A stretch of 64,000 nt of DNA from AG2 sp036493735 (GTDB taxonomy: Bacteria > Gemmatimonadota > Gemmatimonadetes > Gemmatimonadales > Gemmatimonadaceae). The notes below the pieces were generated by a model. That model was not told the DNA's origin and did no database searches. It worked only from the letters and a program-made list of their open reading frames with translations. Positions within the stretch are counted from its first letter, which is position 1, and the number at the start of each line of letters is the position of its first letter. Where the stretch lies: contig DASXPH010000098.1 in the NCBI GenBank assembly GCA_036493735.1, forward strand, positions 62,001 through 126,000. Direction: 5' to 3'. A program made the position numbers and the translations under genes. Positions 1 through 8,270 of this stretch are shown one piece after another.

Positions 1-393
1 CTCGATGCTGTCGAGCAACGTGTGGGCAAATTGTGGCTCAGCACGGGCGAAGGCATCGAAATGCCGGAACTGCATTACGACGCCGCCCTCGTGCGGGACC
101 TCGAGCTCACCGAGGCAATCGATCCACGACGCGAGGTTTGCCGCGTAGTAGTCCGGGAAGGCGAGCTCGCGCCGCACATCGGCGTGGAAATCCGCTGGAG
201 TCTTCCAGTGCGCAGCGTCGAGGGTGTACAGCCTGTAGCCGAACTGCTGAAGGCAGGATACATCCTGCGCCAGCAAACTGTGCTTGTGATAAAGGGTGAC
301 GGCGCTGCTCTGCAGAAGTCGCACGTCGAGACGATCGAGCGGCGGCCGCTCGACCGCGCGCGGCGCCGACCGTTCCTTTTTGAACAGTCCCAT
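1..393 (-). CDS. Barstar-family protein, truncated by the window edge
   Basis: The minus-strand frame is open from an ATG at 391-393 to the first base of the window, giving 131 residues with no stop, so the C-terminus lies outside. The sequence has the barstar pattern: LYTLDAAHW, then DFHADVRRELAFPDYYAANL followed by ASWIDCLGEL, where the family carries an FPDYYG-N-L...CL signature. Barstar is the intracellular inhibitor of barnase-type RNases; related proteins serve as immunity proteins or as domains of unknown partner. No barnase-like gene is visible here. The nearest upstream gene on the same strand, 97 bp away, encodes an FRG-domain protein. Family call is strong; the physiological target is unknown. 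Confidence 0.8.
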   Translation of the reverse strand, partial: MGLFKKERSAPRAVERPPLDRLDVRLLQSSAVTLYHKHSLLAQDVSCLQQFGYRLYTLDAAHWKTPADFHADVRRELAFPDYYAANLASWIDCLGELEVPHEGGVVMQFRHFDAFARAEPQFAHTLLDSIE

Positions 394-490
394 GACCGGT
401 GATTTCGGCGAGTGTCAATATCGCGGCTGAATCACCGCGAGCTTTCCGAAGATACCAACGCTGATGTAGGTCGCGGGAGAGCCGACCGCC

Positions 491-1285
491 TCAGGCGTAG
501 TAACGACGGATGGCCGCCGCCACACCATCGAGATCGGGGAAGAGTCTGCGCTCGTCCATCGCGACCAGGTCGAGCTGGTCTCTCACGCGTCCGACCTCGC
601 GACCGGGGATCACGTATTTCGCGAGTGCATCGTCAAGCCCGTGGTCCGAGAGAAAGGCATCGAATGGCCCGGACTTGTCGGAGCAGAGGGTGAACACTGC
701 AGCTTGTACGACGATGCGTTGATCAAGCGACGGCGGTTCCAGGAGACAGGCAAAGGCGCGATGGGCGCCGCGTCGCATCAACGCCCACGGCGTGAAATGC
801 CCTTCCTTGCCAAAGAGCTCGTCCAGGTCCCTGATGAGCAGTGAGCGCGACGGGAAGCCGAATTTCTCGTGAACCGCTTTCCAATCGAGGCGCCACACAG
901 CCCGATCCCCCACGGTGCCGTCGTCGGTTGGGCGCGTCGCGAAGAATGCCGCAACGAGCGGCGAATACGTCCAGTCGAGCAGTCGCGTCGGTACACCGTG
1001 GTGCTGCGCGGACACGAGCTGCTCCCAGTCGTTGACCGGCTCGTTCCCGACGTGTGGCCGTGAATAGCGGATGTAGTTGCGGAGAATGTGCTCCTCGAGC
1101 TCCGCTTTCGTGTGCGCCGGGCTGACGCCCCCCAATCGGTCCAGACTCGTCAACAGCGGGTTCACGGCATTGGAGCTGCCGCGATACACCCCGGTGTCTC
1201 TGCGCCGGCCGGTCGTTGGATCCGGTTCTAATGGCGTTACTCGATCAACGAGCTCGCCAAGGCTATGGATTACGATGGTTCGCAC
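491..1285 (-). CDS. FRG domain-containing protein
   Basis: A 264-residue soluble protein with the FRG-domain hallmarks: YRGSS near residue 34, a charged helix, then QHHGVPTRLLDWT near residue 93 followed by SPLVAAFFAT. The domain is named after a conserved F/Y-R-G motif; its biochemical activity is not established, although it occurs in accessory and defence-like contexts. The start is a GTG at 1283-1285 without a clear Shine-Dalgarno sequence. The gene overlaps the end of the DUF3565 gene by about 16 bp, so the two are probably cotranscribed. A barstar-like gene follows 97 bp downstream on the same strand. Confidence 0.85.
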   Translation of the reverse strand: MRTIVIHSLGELVDRVTPLEPDPTTGRRRDTGVYRGSSNAVNPLLTSLDRLGGVSPAHTKAELEEHILRNYIRYSRPHVGNEPVNDWEQLVSAQHHGVPTRLLDWTYSPLVAAFFATRPTDDGTVGDRAVWRLDWKAVHEKFGFPSRSLLIRDLDELFGKEGHFTPWALMRRGAHRAFACLLEPPSLDQRIVVQAAVFTLCSDKSGPFDAFLSDHGLDDALAKYVIPGREVGRVRDQLDLVAMDERRLFPDLDGVAAAIRRYYA

Positions 1286-1473
1286 TTGGTGCAGTTTAAC
1301 TGCACACCAAGCATGCGCGCGCGCCCCTCATCCGTGACTACCCACGGCCGGTTCTGCCAGGGCGGGTCGTGTCGTACATGGATCGTGTGGCCGCACTCGA
1401 GATCCGCCACCCAGTGTCCTTCCTCGTCGACATGAAAGCCGACGATCCGTCGGGACGTACCGCTGGCCGGCAT
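1270..1473 (-). CDS. DUF3565 domain protein
   Basis: A 67-residue protein (from ATG 1471-1473; a GTG one codon upstream is also possible). It matches the DUF3565 pattern: RRIVGFHVDEEGHWVADLECGH, HVRHDPPWQNRPWV and a terminal CTKC. Cys and His in CGH and CTKC look like metal ligands, which is inference. The function of the family is not known. The start overlaps the stop of the upstream GNAT gene (TGATG arrangement), implying translational coupling, and the 3' end overlaps the FRG gene. Confidence 0.8.
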   Translation of the reverse strand: MPASGTSRRIVGFHVDEEGHWVADLECGHTIHVRHDPPWQNRPWVVTDEGRARMLGVQLNCTKCEPS

Positions 1474-1931
1474 CACGAGCGCGTCTTCGCGTACACGTTA
1501 GGCGTCCACCGCTCGAGGTACGTCGATGCGCTGCGCGCCGGTGCGAAGCCGTACCGCTCGTACAATCCCGAGGCGTCGCGCGTGAAGAGCGCGAAGCGAC
1601 GCAGCCCCTGTAGATCGGGATGGGCGAGCACGCACTCCAGCAGCCACTTGGAGAGCCCGCGCTTGCGGTACGGCTCGAGCACGAACACATCCGAAAGGTA
1701 GGCAAAGGTCGCCAGGTCGGTGATGACGCGGGCGAATCCTGCCTGCCGCTCGCCATGATAGATCCCGAACGTCAGCGAGTTCCCAATCCCGCGCTCGAGC
1801 GTTTCTCGAGGCATCCCCGCCGCCCAATACGAGCGCGAGAGGTACTCGTGCACGACATCGAGATCAAGGCGCCGGCGGTCCGTGGAGATGAGAAACTCGT
1901 CGCGCCTCCACTCGCGCGGGACGTCATCCAT
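1473..1931 (-). CDS. GNAT family N-acetyltransferase
   Basis: A 152-residue single-domain GNAT enzyme that would transfer acetyl from acetyl-CoA to an amine. The central beta strands carry LTFGIYHGERQAGFARV, then LSDVFVLEPYRKRGLSKWLL, where R-K-R-G-L is the acetyl-CoA pyrophosphate loop, and a late LYERYGF motif. The substrate cannot be inferred. The ATG lies at 1929-1931. It is the first gene of a coupled run with DUF3565 and FRG genes. The nucleotide word CGTTAGG lies at 1496-1502, within its 3' part. Confidence 0.88.
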   Translation of the reverse strand: MDDVPREWRRDEFLISTDRRRLDLDVVHEYLSRSYWAAGMPRETLERGIGNSLTFGIYHGERQAGFARVITDLATFAYLSDVFVLEPYRKRGLSKWLLECVLAHPDLQGLRRFALFTRDASGLYERYGFAPARSASTYLERWTPNVYAKTRS

Positions 1932-1936
1932 TCCAC

Positions 1937-2233
1937 TCAGCGAGAGGGACCGCGGACGGGCTCGCGATTGCCATTCACCTCGGCTGAGGCAAACTGACTG
2001 CGTTCACTCAACAGCTTCGTCGCGAAGCGCTGACCTTCGGAAATCCGCTCGACCTCGATGGCAACGGCGTCGAGGGCCTGCTGCATGTTGGCGAGACGCG
2101 TCTCGAGTCGATCGATTCCCTGCGCCGGCTGCACGGCCTTACGCCGGCGTACAAACGTCGTGATGAGCGTGATCAGAAGAATCGTCCCACAGATCTGACC
2201 CGAGAGCGCCACCAGCATCGAGTTTCTGTCCAT
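1937..2233 (-). CDS. Small single-pass membrane protein with coiled coil
   Basis: A 98-residue protein with one N-terminal membrane segment (about residues 6-26, rich in I, L, V, T) followed by RRRK, which predicts a cytoplasmic C-terminus. A helical region around IDRLETRLANMQQALDAVA and EVERISEGQRF has heptad-like hydrophobics and probably forms a coiled coil. No enzymatic motif is visible. It ends 5 bp before the GNAT gene start on the same strand, so an operon is likely. Function unknown. Confidence 0.6.
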   Translation of the reverse strand: MDRNSMLVALSGQICGTILLITLITTFVRRRKAVQPAQGIDRLETRLANMQQALDAVAIEVERISEGQRFATKLLSERSQFASAEVNGNREPVRGPSR

Positions 2234-2258
2234 TCGATCCCCTGGTTAGGCAGGCGCG

Positions 2259-2459
2259 TCAGAAGCAGCCGCGTGTGCGATCGCTCGCCGGATTGGGAAA
2301 GTCTCCGTGATACGGAATGCCACGTTCGTCGCGCCGACTGACTATGCTCGGCTTGCTCGTCTCTTCCTCCGGCTTCGACTCGGGCGCATGCTCGGCAGGG
2401 ATGTGCCCGATGACCTGTTCGAGTGCCGTATCGAGGGAACGTCGTGTTGGTTTGCGCAT
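2259..2459 (-). CDS. Small hypothetical protein
   Basis: A 66-residue polar, proline- and glutamate-rich protein ending in a single cysteine. No domain recognised and no membrane segment. It sits 25 bp upstream of the small membrane protein gene and on the same strand. Coding status rests mainly on position and plausible composition, so it may be spurious. Confidence 0.4.
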   Translation of the reverse strand: MRKPTRRSLDTALEQVIGHIPAEHAPESKPEEETSKPSIVSRRDERGIPYHGDFPNPASDRTRGCF

Positions 2460-2526
2460 CGCTTCTCTCCTGTGGATCCGCCGCTACTACGGAAGCCCAG
2501 AGGCGAAAGTTCTATTCCTCCGACCT

Positions 2527-3042
2527 TCACATTGGCTGGACGAGCTCTATGCCCGATGTACCAACCATCACGTAATCGTCGGCCCGACCGCCGCGAACCA
2601 GTCGCCAGAACTCTGTCTCGATGTGAGGCGACGGCGAGCTATTCGGAAAGATTTCAAGCTCCAGACCACCGGTGCACACCAGACGCACTCCGCCGTACGA
2701 GTCAGCCATGAAGGTGGAGACGGTGACCACCTGCTCCAGCAATCGCATCACTTCCAGCACTCGAACGTCCCACCAGCTCGCCCCAGCAACATCCCAGTCG
2801 AAGCTCTCGAGATCGGCGTCGGGTTCGGCGGGGGTGAACAGGTCGCCAGAGGCAGCGAGAATCGACGTCGACCCAGCGATTCGCCAAGCGCAGGCGATCT
2901 GGAGTGTAAATGCGCCGACAGTTCGCTCATCGACCTCGAGTCGGTCACCGAGTTGAACGACGAGGATATCCGCTTCACGACGGATTTCCCACACGCGATG
3001 TCCGATCAACGGCGCGAGAATTCGCTCGACGATGTCCTTCAA
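2527..3042 (-). CDS. Hypothetical cytosolic protein
   Basis: A 171-residue protein with no recognised family. It starts MKDIVERILAPLIGHRVW, has an amphipathic alternating beta-rich middle, two tryptophan-rich stretches (ESFDW, SWWDVRV) and a C-terminal strand with ETEFWRLVRGG. No signal peptide or membrane segment. Such small mixed alpha/beta proteins often resemble immunity-type proteins, but nothing here proves that. A strong hairpin at 3062-3088 separates it from the upstream gene. Confidence 0.6.
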   Translation of the reverse strand: MKDIVERILAPLIGHRVWEIRREADILVVQLGDRLEVDERTVGAFTLQIACAWRIAGSTSILAASGDLFTPAEPDADLESFDWDVAGASWWDVRVLEVMRLLEQVVTVSTFMADSYGGVRLVCTGGLELEIFPNSSPSPHIETEFWRLVRGGRADDYVMVGTSGIELVQPM

Positions 3043-3061
3043 CGATCCTCCGACGGCAGAA

Positions 3062-3088
3062 CGGGCGACGATCTGTAATCGTCGCCCG
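3062..3088 (-). terminator. Perfect hairpin between two minus-strand genes
   Basis: An 11-bp perfect stem, CGGGCGACGAT with ATCGTCGCCCG, encloses a 5-base loop. It lies just downstream of the gene ending at 3121 and just upstream of the gene starting at 3042. No long T-run follows, so it may be a Rho-assisted terminator or an mRNA-stabilising element. Confidence 0.55.
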
Positions 3089-3120
3089 CTTACCCCGAGG
3101 AATCAACCGCGATTCGCGGC

Positions 3121-3570
3121 CTACGACGCAGCTGCCTGTGGCGCTTTGGCTTTGTCGCCAGCCATCGCAGCCAGCGCTGCCTTCGCGTCCGCGACGGTCG
3201 CGTCGGATCCGGCGCGGGTCCACTCGACCATCTTCGATGGTGAATCGAGGCGAAACGCACTGAGCGCGAAGGGATCGACGATCAACTCGAGAGCCCAGCC
3301 CGCGCGACGCCAGACGATCGTCACCCCGCCCTGAGGAGTCAGTGTGATTTCCTCTGGGGTGAGATCATTCCGCCAGGATTGCACCATCACCGCGCGCGCA
3401 CGCTCCAGCGCATCGAAATCCACACCCGGTTGATCGGGTGCGATCTGAAGCGCGCCGGCGAGTGGAAAGGCATCGAGCGTCGCCAGTCCGTGGGCGAGCG
3501 TAGGATAGGCTGAGGCGGTCGCGGTCATCAAGCCAATGACGACTGTAAGGGCACGACGTTGCGTGGTCAT
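3121..3570 (-). CDS. Hypothetical exported protein
   Basis: The ATG at 3568-3570 gives about 149 residues beginning with MTTQRRALTVVIGLMTATAS, which reads as a signal peptide with cleavage near the alanine-rich region. A GTG at 3606 would add twelve residues before the signal and is less likely. The body contains GGVTIVWRRAGWALELIVDP and an alanine/lysine-rich tail. No family recognised. The periplasmic location is inferred from the N-terminus only. Confidence 0.55.
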   Translation of the reverse strand: MTTQRRALTVVIGLMTATASAYPTLAHGLATLDAFPLAGALQIAPDQPGVDFDALERARAVMVQSWRNDLTPEEITLTPQGGVTIVWRRAGWALELIVDPFALSAFRLDSPSKMVEWTRAGSDATVADAKAALAAMAGDKAKAPQAAAS

Positions 3571-3841
3571 CAGAACCGGACCGAGGCGAGCGTTCAGCTC
3601 TCGCACGGCGCCATTCGCCTATCGGTAAAGCGGGCCAGCCCTCGAATCAGCAGATGCTCTCGGGTGATCCGAGACACGGCGAATCCATCTGGGGTGGTTG
3701 CTCCGTGTGTGCGGCACAGACGCGCCGACGCGTCCCGGGTCCTCTCAGCGGTTACTCGCGCCCCCTTACGCGTTGCGGGCTGAGTTCCGGATCAGTCGAG
3801 AATCAGAGGGACTTTCCAAAGCCTTCAGCAGGGAGGCTCCG

Positions 3842-4288
3842 CTGAGTGAGATCAATTGGGCGGTCGAGCTGCGGAAGATCGAACGGGAGTTCGACGGTCT
3901 TCCGCCAGAACCCAGCACCGCCGAGATTCGCCAGAAGCGCGATACCGAACGTAGAGAACGCTACCGGCAGGAGGCCGCCGGCGCGTCGTTCGGCGTCTAC
4001 TTCAGGCTGACGCTAGTCGTCTGCCTCGCCATTTCTATCGCGTGCTGGCCCTACGATACGTCGTGCGGAACGACCCTCTGGGGGTATCTGGCCGCCGTCG
4101 TCGTGCTCATCGTCGCTGGTATCTGGACCGCGCAAGCAACGTTTACCTGGCAGATGCCGGCACGGCATCTGGCTGCCCTTCTCATGATTCTTTGGGCCCT
4201 CTGCCTCGGCGCAGCACAGGTGCTGCCACGGATCGGATATGCAAACCCGATCCCCGGGCGCGCGACGAGTTGGCGATGTGGGGACTGA
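3842..4288 (+). CDS. Small three-span membrane protein, probable CTG start
   Basis: The convincing part of this frame begins at LSEINWAVELRKIEREFDG and includes a charged helix, then three hydrophobic spans (around FGVYFRLTLVVCLAISIACW, GYLAAVVVLIVAGIWT and HLAALLMILWALCLGAAQVL). The frame is open upstream to 3698, but that part looks random. A strong GGGAGG at 3831-3836 lies five bases before a CTG at 3842-3844, which makes CTG the likely start and gives 148 residues. Function unknown. It is convergent with the L,D-transpeptidase gene, 18 bp apart. Confidence 0.6.
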   Translation: MSEINWAVELRKIEREFDGLPPEPSTAEIRQKRDTERRERYRQEAAGASFGVYFRLTLVVCLAISIACWPYDTSCGTTLWGYLAAVVVLIVAGIWTAQATFTWQMPARHLAALLMILWALCLGAAQVLPRIGYANPIPGRATSWRCGD

Positions 4289-4306
4289 CGATCCGAGCGC
4301 GAACGG

Positions 4307-4837
4307 TCAGGGCTTGATCTGGATCGGAGTACCGTCCCGGATCACGCGATAGAGCTCTTCGATCTCTTTGTTCGTGACCGCGATACAACCGTTTGTCCAA
4401 TCGTAATCGCGGTGTGCCGGACCGAATGCCGCCTGCTCGTCGGGCAATCCGTGAATCATGATGTCCCCGCCCGGCTCCACGCCGAGCCTGGCCGCGCGCG
4501 AGCGATGCACCGCATCCGGATACGAGATCCGGAGCGAGAGGTGATACCGGCTGTTCGGATTGCGCCCTTCGATGTAAAACAAGCCCTCGGGCGTGCGATT
4601 GTCGCCTATGCGCTCCTTGTCACCCACAGGGCTTCTTCCAAGCGCGACGTAATACGTCCGAACGGCATCGCCGTGATAGTAAACAACGAGCTCGCGGCGG
4701 CTCTTTATGAGTACGAGACTGTCGGCAGCGGCCGGCGCACTGCTCCGCGACCCCGCGTGGGAGGCCGACGTTCGCGTGCTGTCGGTGCTGTGGACGAGTG
4801 AGAGCGCTGCGGCGCTGACGAAGAGCAGGAAGCTCAT
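4307..4837 (-). CDS. L,D-transpeptidase (YkuD domain)
   Basis: A 176-residue exported protein: hydrophobic N-terminus (MSFLLFVSAAALSLV), a Ser/Ala-rich linker, then a YkuD catalytic domain. The active-site region is visible as HGLP with His129, and YDWTNGCIAV with the nucleophile Cys151. These enzymes make 3-3 peptidoglycan cross-links or attach envelope proteins to peptidoglycan. The C-terminal PIQIKP is typical of the domain end. The gene stands alone, with a 205-bp gap before the next gene. Confidence 0.9.
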   Translation of the reverse strand: MSFLLFVSAAALSLVHSTDSTRTSASHAGSRSSAPAAADSLVLIKSRRELVVYYHGDAVRTYYVALGRSPVGDKERIGDNRTPEGLFYIEGRNPNSRYHLSLRISYPDAVHRSRAARLGVEPGGDIMIHGLPDEQAAFGPAHRDYDWTNGCIAVTNKEIEELYRVIRDGTPIQIKP

Positions 4838-5042
4838 GGCGGGCCAACCTTTTCAACAACAATGCCGGACAGCACCGGCTCAGCAGCGGGCGGGATGCTC
4901 CGGCCGCTAAAGACTGCTGATCCGATTGCTACGTTACGTAAGGGCAGAATCTGTACTCGGCATCACGGTGAGTCCAGTGGCCCTTGTAGCAAATCGGCAG
5001 GTCGCAACGTCCGATTCGTCGTAAGGCGGGTACCTTTTCACC

Positions 5043-5735
5043 ATGAGCAATCAGCCCGCTGGACAGCGACCTCGACACACGTCACGAACTCGACCGGCCG
5101 CTGTCCTATTCGACCTCGACGGCACGCTCATCGACTCGATCGGACTCATCCTCGCGTCGATGAGGTACGCGTTCGACAAATGCGAAGCAGCTGCACCGTC
5201 GGATGCCGAGTGGCTCACCGGGGTGGGAACACCGCTTCGAACGATGTTCGAGCGTTATGCCTTAGACGATGAGAGCATCGATCGGTTCATCGCCGCCTAC
5301 CGCGAGCACCAGTTCGCGAACCACGACCTCCTTGTGACGTGCTTCGACGACGTCCCCGAGACGATTGCGGCGTTGAAATCGCAGGGTCACCCTCTAGCGG
5401 TCGTCACGAGCAAGACCAACGCACTGGCGCAACGCGGCCTCGAGCATGTTGGACTCGCGAGCTACTTCGACACGATCGTCGGTTGTGATGCCTGCACGAG
5501 ACACAAACCGCATCCCGAACCCGTACTGATGGCGCTCAATCGGCTTGGCTACGAGCCCGGCGAGGCGCTGTTCGTCGGCGACTCGGTGCACGACATCGAG
5601 GCGGGCAACGCGGCCGGTGTCCTCACGATCGCGGCACTCTGGGGCCCGTTCACTCGCGATCAGCTTGCCGGCGCCGAGCCGGGCCGGTTCGCCGAGCGGG
5701 CCGGGGATCTGTTGCAAGTGTTGGCCGAGCGCTGA
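5043..5735 (+). CDS. HAD-superfamily phosphatase (phosphoglycolate phosphatase-like)
   Basis: A 230-residue HAD subfamily IA hydrolase. Motif I is FDLDGTLID with nucleophile Asp24 and acid/base Asp26. Motif II is VVTSKTN, the motif III lysine lies in RHKPHPEP, and motif IV is GDSVHDIEAG. The alpha-helical cap lies between motifs I and II. The sequence resembles phosphoglycolate phosphatase or pyrophosphatase-type HADs, but substrate cannot be assigned. It precedes the sigma-factor operon but is separated from it by a likely promoter. Confidence 0.9.
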   Translation: MSNQPAGQRPRHTSRTRPAAVLFDLDGTLIDSIGLILASMRYAFDKCEAAAPSDAEWLTGVGTPLRTMFERYALDDESIDRFIAAYREHQFANHDLLVTCFDDVPETIAALKSQGHPLAVVTSKTNALAQRGLEHVGLASYFDTIVGCDACTRHKPHPEPVLMALNRLGYEPGEALFVGDSVHDIEAGNAAGVLTIAALWGPFTRDQLAGAEPGRFAERAGDLLQVLAER

Positions 5736-5767
5736 GTTGCACCCGCACGACAACACGCCCGGCCATT

Positions 5768-5795
5768 CAAACCTTTCCAGTGCTCGTGGTATCTC
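5768..5795 (+). promoter_or_regulatory. Candidate ECF-type promoter of the sigma operon
   Basis: AAACCTTTC at 5769-5777 and TATCTC at 5790-5795 are separated by about 16 bases, like the AAC-centred -35 and short -10 elements read by ECF sigma factors. It lies 32 bp upstream of the sigma gene start, so positive autoregulation is plausible. This is pattern matching only. Confidence 0.4.
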
Positions 5796-5826
5796 ATCCG
5801 GTGCCTGGGTGGAGACCCCACGATCC

Positions 5827-6420
5827 ATGACGGCAGTGGCGATCATCGAAGCATCGACAGCCCCGAAGAACAACGGCGATTCCGACATAGCTCGCGCTAC
5901 TTCGGGGGACCGCGACGCGTTCGAGCGCCTGTACCGCGATCACGTCAATCGAGTCTTCTCGTTATGCGCGCGCATGGTATCGGATCGGCAGCGCGCGGAA
6001 GAGCTGACGCAGGACGTTTTCGTTCGAGCGTGGGAGAAGCTGCACCTGTTTCGCGGCGAGAGCTCCTTTGGAACATGGCTGCACAGGATGACGGTGAACG
6101 TCGTCCTGAACGCAAGAAAGAGCGAAGGGCGGCGACAGTCGCGTTTCGAGGACTCCGATGACGAGAATGGTGGGATCGATTCGGTCACATCGAGCAGTAC
6201 CTCGGGGACGGTTGGAATGCCATTGCCGCCCGGCGATCTGCTCGATCTCGAGGACGCGATTGGCAAGCTGCCGCCGGGCGCACGACGCGTGTTCGTGCTG
6301 CACGACGTGGAAGGCTACAAGCACGAGGAGATTGCCGAGATGCTGGGCGTGACTACTGGAGCAACGAAAGCGCAGCTCCACCGCGCCCGGCTTCTTTTGC
6401 GGGAGGCGCTGAACCGATGA
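5827..6420 (+). CDS. ECF-family RNA polymerase sigma factor
   Basis: A 197-residue protein with sigma region 2 (RDAFERLYRDHVNRVFSLC, then AEELTQDVFVRAWEKLHLFRG, STWLHRM-type region) and region 4 (PPGARRVFVLHDVEGYKHEE, IAEMLGVTTGATKAQLHRAR) joined by a Ser/Gly/acidic linker. The ATG at 5827 follows directly after an unrelated run-in. Its stop overlaps the start of the anti-sigma gene (ATGA at 6417-6420). With four DUF4097 genes downstream, the operon probably belongs to an envelope-stress regulon, which is inference. Confidence 0.92.
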   Translation: MTAVAIIEASTAPKNNGDSDIARATSGDRDAFERLYRDHVNRVFSLCARMVSDRQRAEELTQDVFVRAWEKLHLFRGESSFGTWLHRMTVNVVLNARKSEGRRQSRFEDSDDENGGIDSVTSSSTSGTVGMPLPPGDLLDLEDAIGKLPPGARRVFVLHDVEGYKHEEIAEMLGVTTGATKAQLHRARLLLREALNR

Positions 6421-7268
6421 CGAATCACGTAACCTGCGACGAATTTGCCGAGCGCCTTGCGGACCTGTTGGAGCGTGAGGCGGACGAGCCTACCCGCGCG
6501 AGGCTGGAGTCGCACGCGTTGAGCTGCGCGGAGTGTGGTTCCCTGCTCGCCGACTTGCGAAAGCTGCGGATCGATGCGTCGAATCTGCCGATGCTCGAGC
6601 CAGGTCGCGAGTTATGGGAGGGTATCTCGCGTCGCATCGATGCGCCGGTGATTCCCCTTCCCACGAGGGAGAACGTTCCGGCGCGACACGAGCGGCCCTG
6701 GCGGCGCTGGGCGCCGATGGCAGCCGCTGCGGTGCTGCTCGTCGCTCTCACGTCGCTGACGACGTACTACCTGACGATTCGCGGCCATGGCGCCGCGGTT
6801 ACGACAGCGAGCAATCCACCGATCATTGCCGACTCGGCGCCTGGGGTCACGATCGGCGGGCAGGCTCCGCGGCAGATGGTCGCGTCTCTTCCGGACAGCG
6901 CGACGCCAACGGCGCGTGTATCGACCCCGAGTGAGCATAACGCGGTTGCGGCCACCCCGTCGAATGTGCGTCTCGTCAACCGAAAAGTGAGCGCCGCCGA
7001 AGCCTACGCGAACGAGGCGCAGGTGTATTCACGTGAGATCGCCCGGCTGCACGCCATCGTCGAGCGGCGGCGAGCGCAGCTCGACCCCGCGACCATAAGC
7101 GTGATCGAGCGGAATCTGAAAGTCATCGACGACGCCATCGCGCAGTGTCGTCTGGCGCTGGCGAAGGATCCGGCCTCGCGCTACCTGATCGAATCGCTCA
7201 ACAATGCTCTCGAAACCAAGGTCGAGCTGCTCCGGACGGCGACGATGCTGCCCGCCCATAGCTCGTAA
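6417..7268 (+). CDS. Anti-sigma factor with zinc-finger (zf-HC2) domain
   Basis: 283 residues. The N-terminal anti-sigma domain has His33, Cys37 and Cys40 in HALSCAEC, the zf-HC2 zinc-binding pattern. A single membrane segment lies around residues 103-121, leaving a periplasmic part with Thr/Pro/Ala-rich sequence and two amphipathic helices near the C-terminus (YANEAQVYSREIARLHAIVE; ISVIERNLKVIDDAIAQCR) that may sense the envelope. It should hold the co-encoded sigma factor at the membrane until a signal arrives. Start overlaps the sigma stop by 4 bp. Confidence 0.9.
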   Translation: MTNHVTCDEFAERLADLLEREADEPTRARLESHALSCAECGSLLADLRKLRIDASNLPMLEPGRELWEGISRRIDAPVIPLPTRENVPARHERPWRRWAPMAAAAVLLVALTSLTTYYLTIRGHGAAVTTASNPPIIADSAPGVTIGGQAPRQMVASLPDSATPTARVSTPSEHNAVAATPSNVRLVNRKVSAAEAYANEAQVYSREIARLHAIVERRRAQLDPATISVIERNLKVIDDAIAQCRLALAKDPASRYLIESLNNALETKVELLRTATMLPAHSS

Positions 7269-7275
7269 TTAGAGA

Positions 7276-8220
7276 ATGCGAAACTTCCTGTTCTCCCGTC
7301 TGCTGTCGTACCTGCTGCCCGTCGGATTGGTGACCGCTGCCGCGCTGCCCGCGGTTGGGCAGCGATCGCATCGTGACTATGACCGCGACTATCGGTCGAA
7401 CGTCGACACGACTTTCGGATTCGATCGCCACGGTATGGTGTCGATGACTCTCGGCAGCGGCGACATCGTCGTGACGGCGTGGGATCGCGACGAAATCCGC
7501 GTTCACGCGACGAGCGAGAGCCGCGGCATTCGTCTGGATGCCAGTTCGTCGCGGATCACGTTGGACCTTGCCGGCGGCTACGGCGGCGGCGATTCCCGGT
7601 TCGAAGTGACGGTACCGGTTGGCGTCCGCGTCGTCGCGCGGGCGCAGTCCGGCGACATCGCGGTCTCTGGCACCGAGGGCGAGGTCGATGCGCGATCGCA
7701 GAGCGGTGACGTCAAGGTCGAGGGCGCCGGGAGCCGTTTGGACATCGGCACCCTGTCCGGTGACATCGAAGCACACAATGTGAATGGCGACGTGCAGATC
7801 AAATCCGTGAGCGGGGACATCCGGCTCGACGATTTCAGAGGCAATTTCGAGGGAGAGTCGGTGAGCGGCAGTATCGAGCTGCACAATGCGGCCGGCCGCT
7901 ACGTGCGCTCGCACACCACCAGTGGCGACCTCACGTACGAGGGCAGCATCGACCCGGCAGGCCGCTACGAGTTCAGTGCGCACTCGGGAGACATCCGGCT
8001 GAGCATCCCCTCCGACGCGAGCGCGCAGCTCTCCGTGTCCACCTGGAGCGGCGCACTCGAGAGTGACTTCCCGATCACCCTGCGTCCGGGCGAACAAGGC
8101 ATCGGCAGCGGCCAGGCCAAGCGACTCAATTTCGACATCGGCGCCGGCGCAGCACGCATCTCCGCGGAAACTTTTTCGGGCGACATCACGATCAGCTCTC
8201 GGGGCTCCTCGCGTCGCTGA
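7276..8220 (+). CDS. DUF4097 beta-repeat exported protein (SGD-type)
   Basis: 314 residues with an N-terminal signal peptide (FLFSRLLSYLLPVGLVTAAAL...GQ) and a repetitive beta domain. Short repeats of about 20 residues end in SGD: GSGDIVVTA, SGDIAVSG, SGDVKVEG, SGDIEAHN, SGDIRLDD, SGSIELHN, SGDLTYEG. This is the DUF4097 (LiaG-like) fold, predicted as a right-handed beta solenoid on the cell surface or in the periplasm. It begins 7 bp after the anti-sigma gene, so it is a direct target of the operon. No enzymatic residues are apparent. Confidence 0.88.
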   Translation: MRNFLFSRLLSYLLPVGLVTAAALPAVGQRSHRDYDRDYRSNVDTTFGFDRHGMVSMTLGSGDIVVTAWDRDEIRVHATSESRGIRLDASSSRITLDLAGGYGGGDSRFEVTVPVGVRVVARAQSGDIAVSGTEGEVDARSQSGDVKVEGAGSRLDIGTLSGDIEAHNVNGDVQIKSVSGDIRLDDFRGNFEGESVSGSIELHNAAGRYVRSHTTSGDLTYEGSIDPAGRYEFSAHSGDIRLSIPSDASAQLSVSTWSGALESDFPITLRPGEQGIGSGQAKRLNFDIGAGAARISAETFSGDITISSRGSSRR

Positions 8221-8270
8221 TCGACGCACCCGGCGACGGCGTTTGCGATTGACACCTAACGATTACGACC

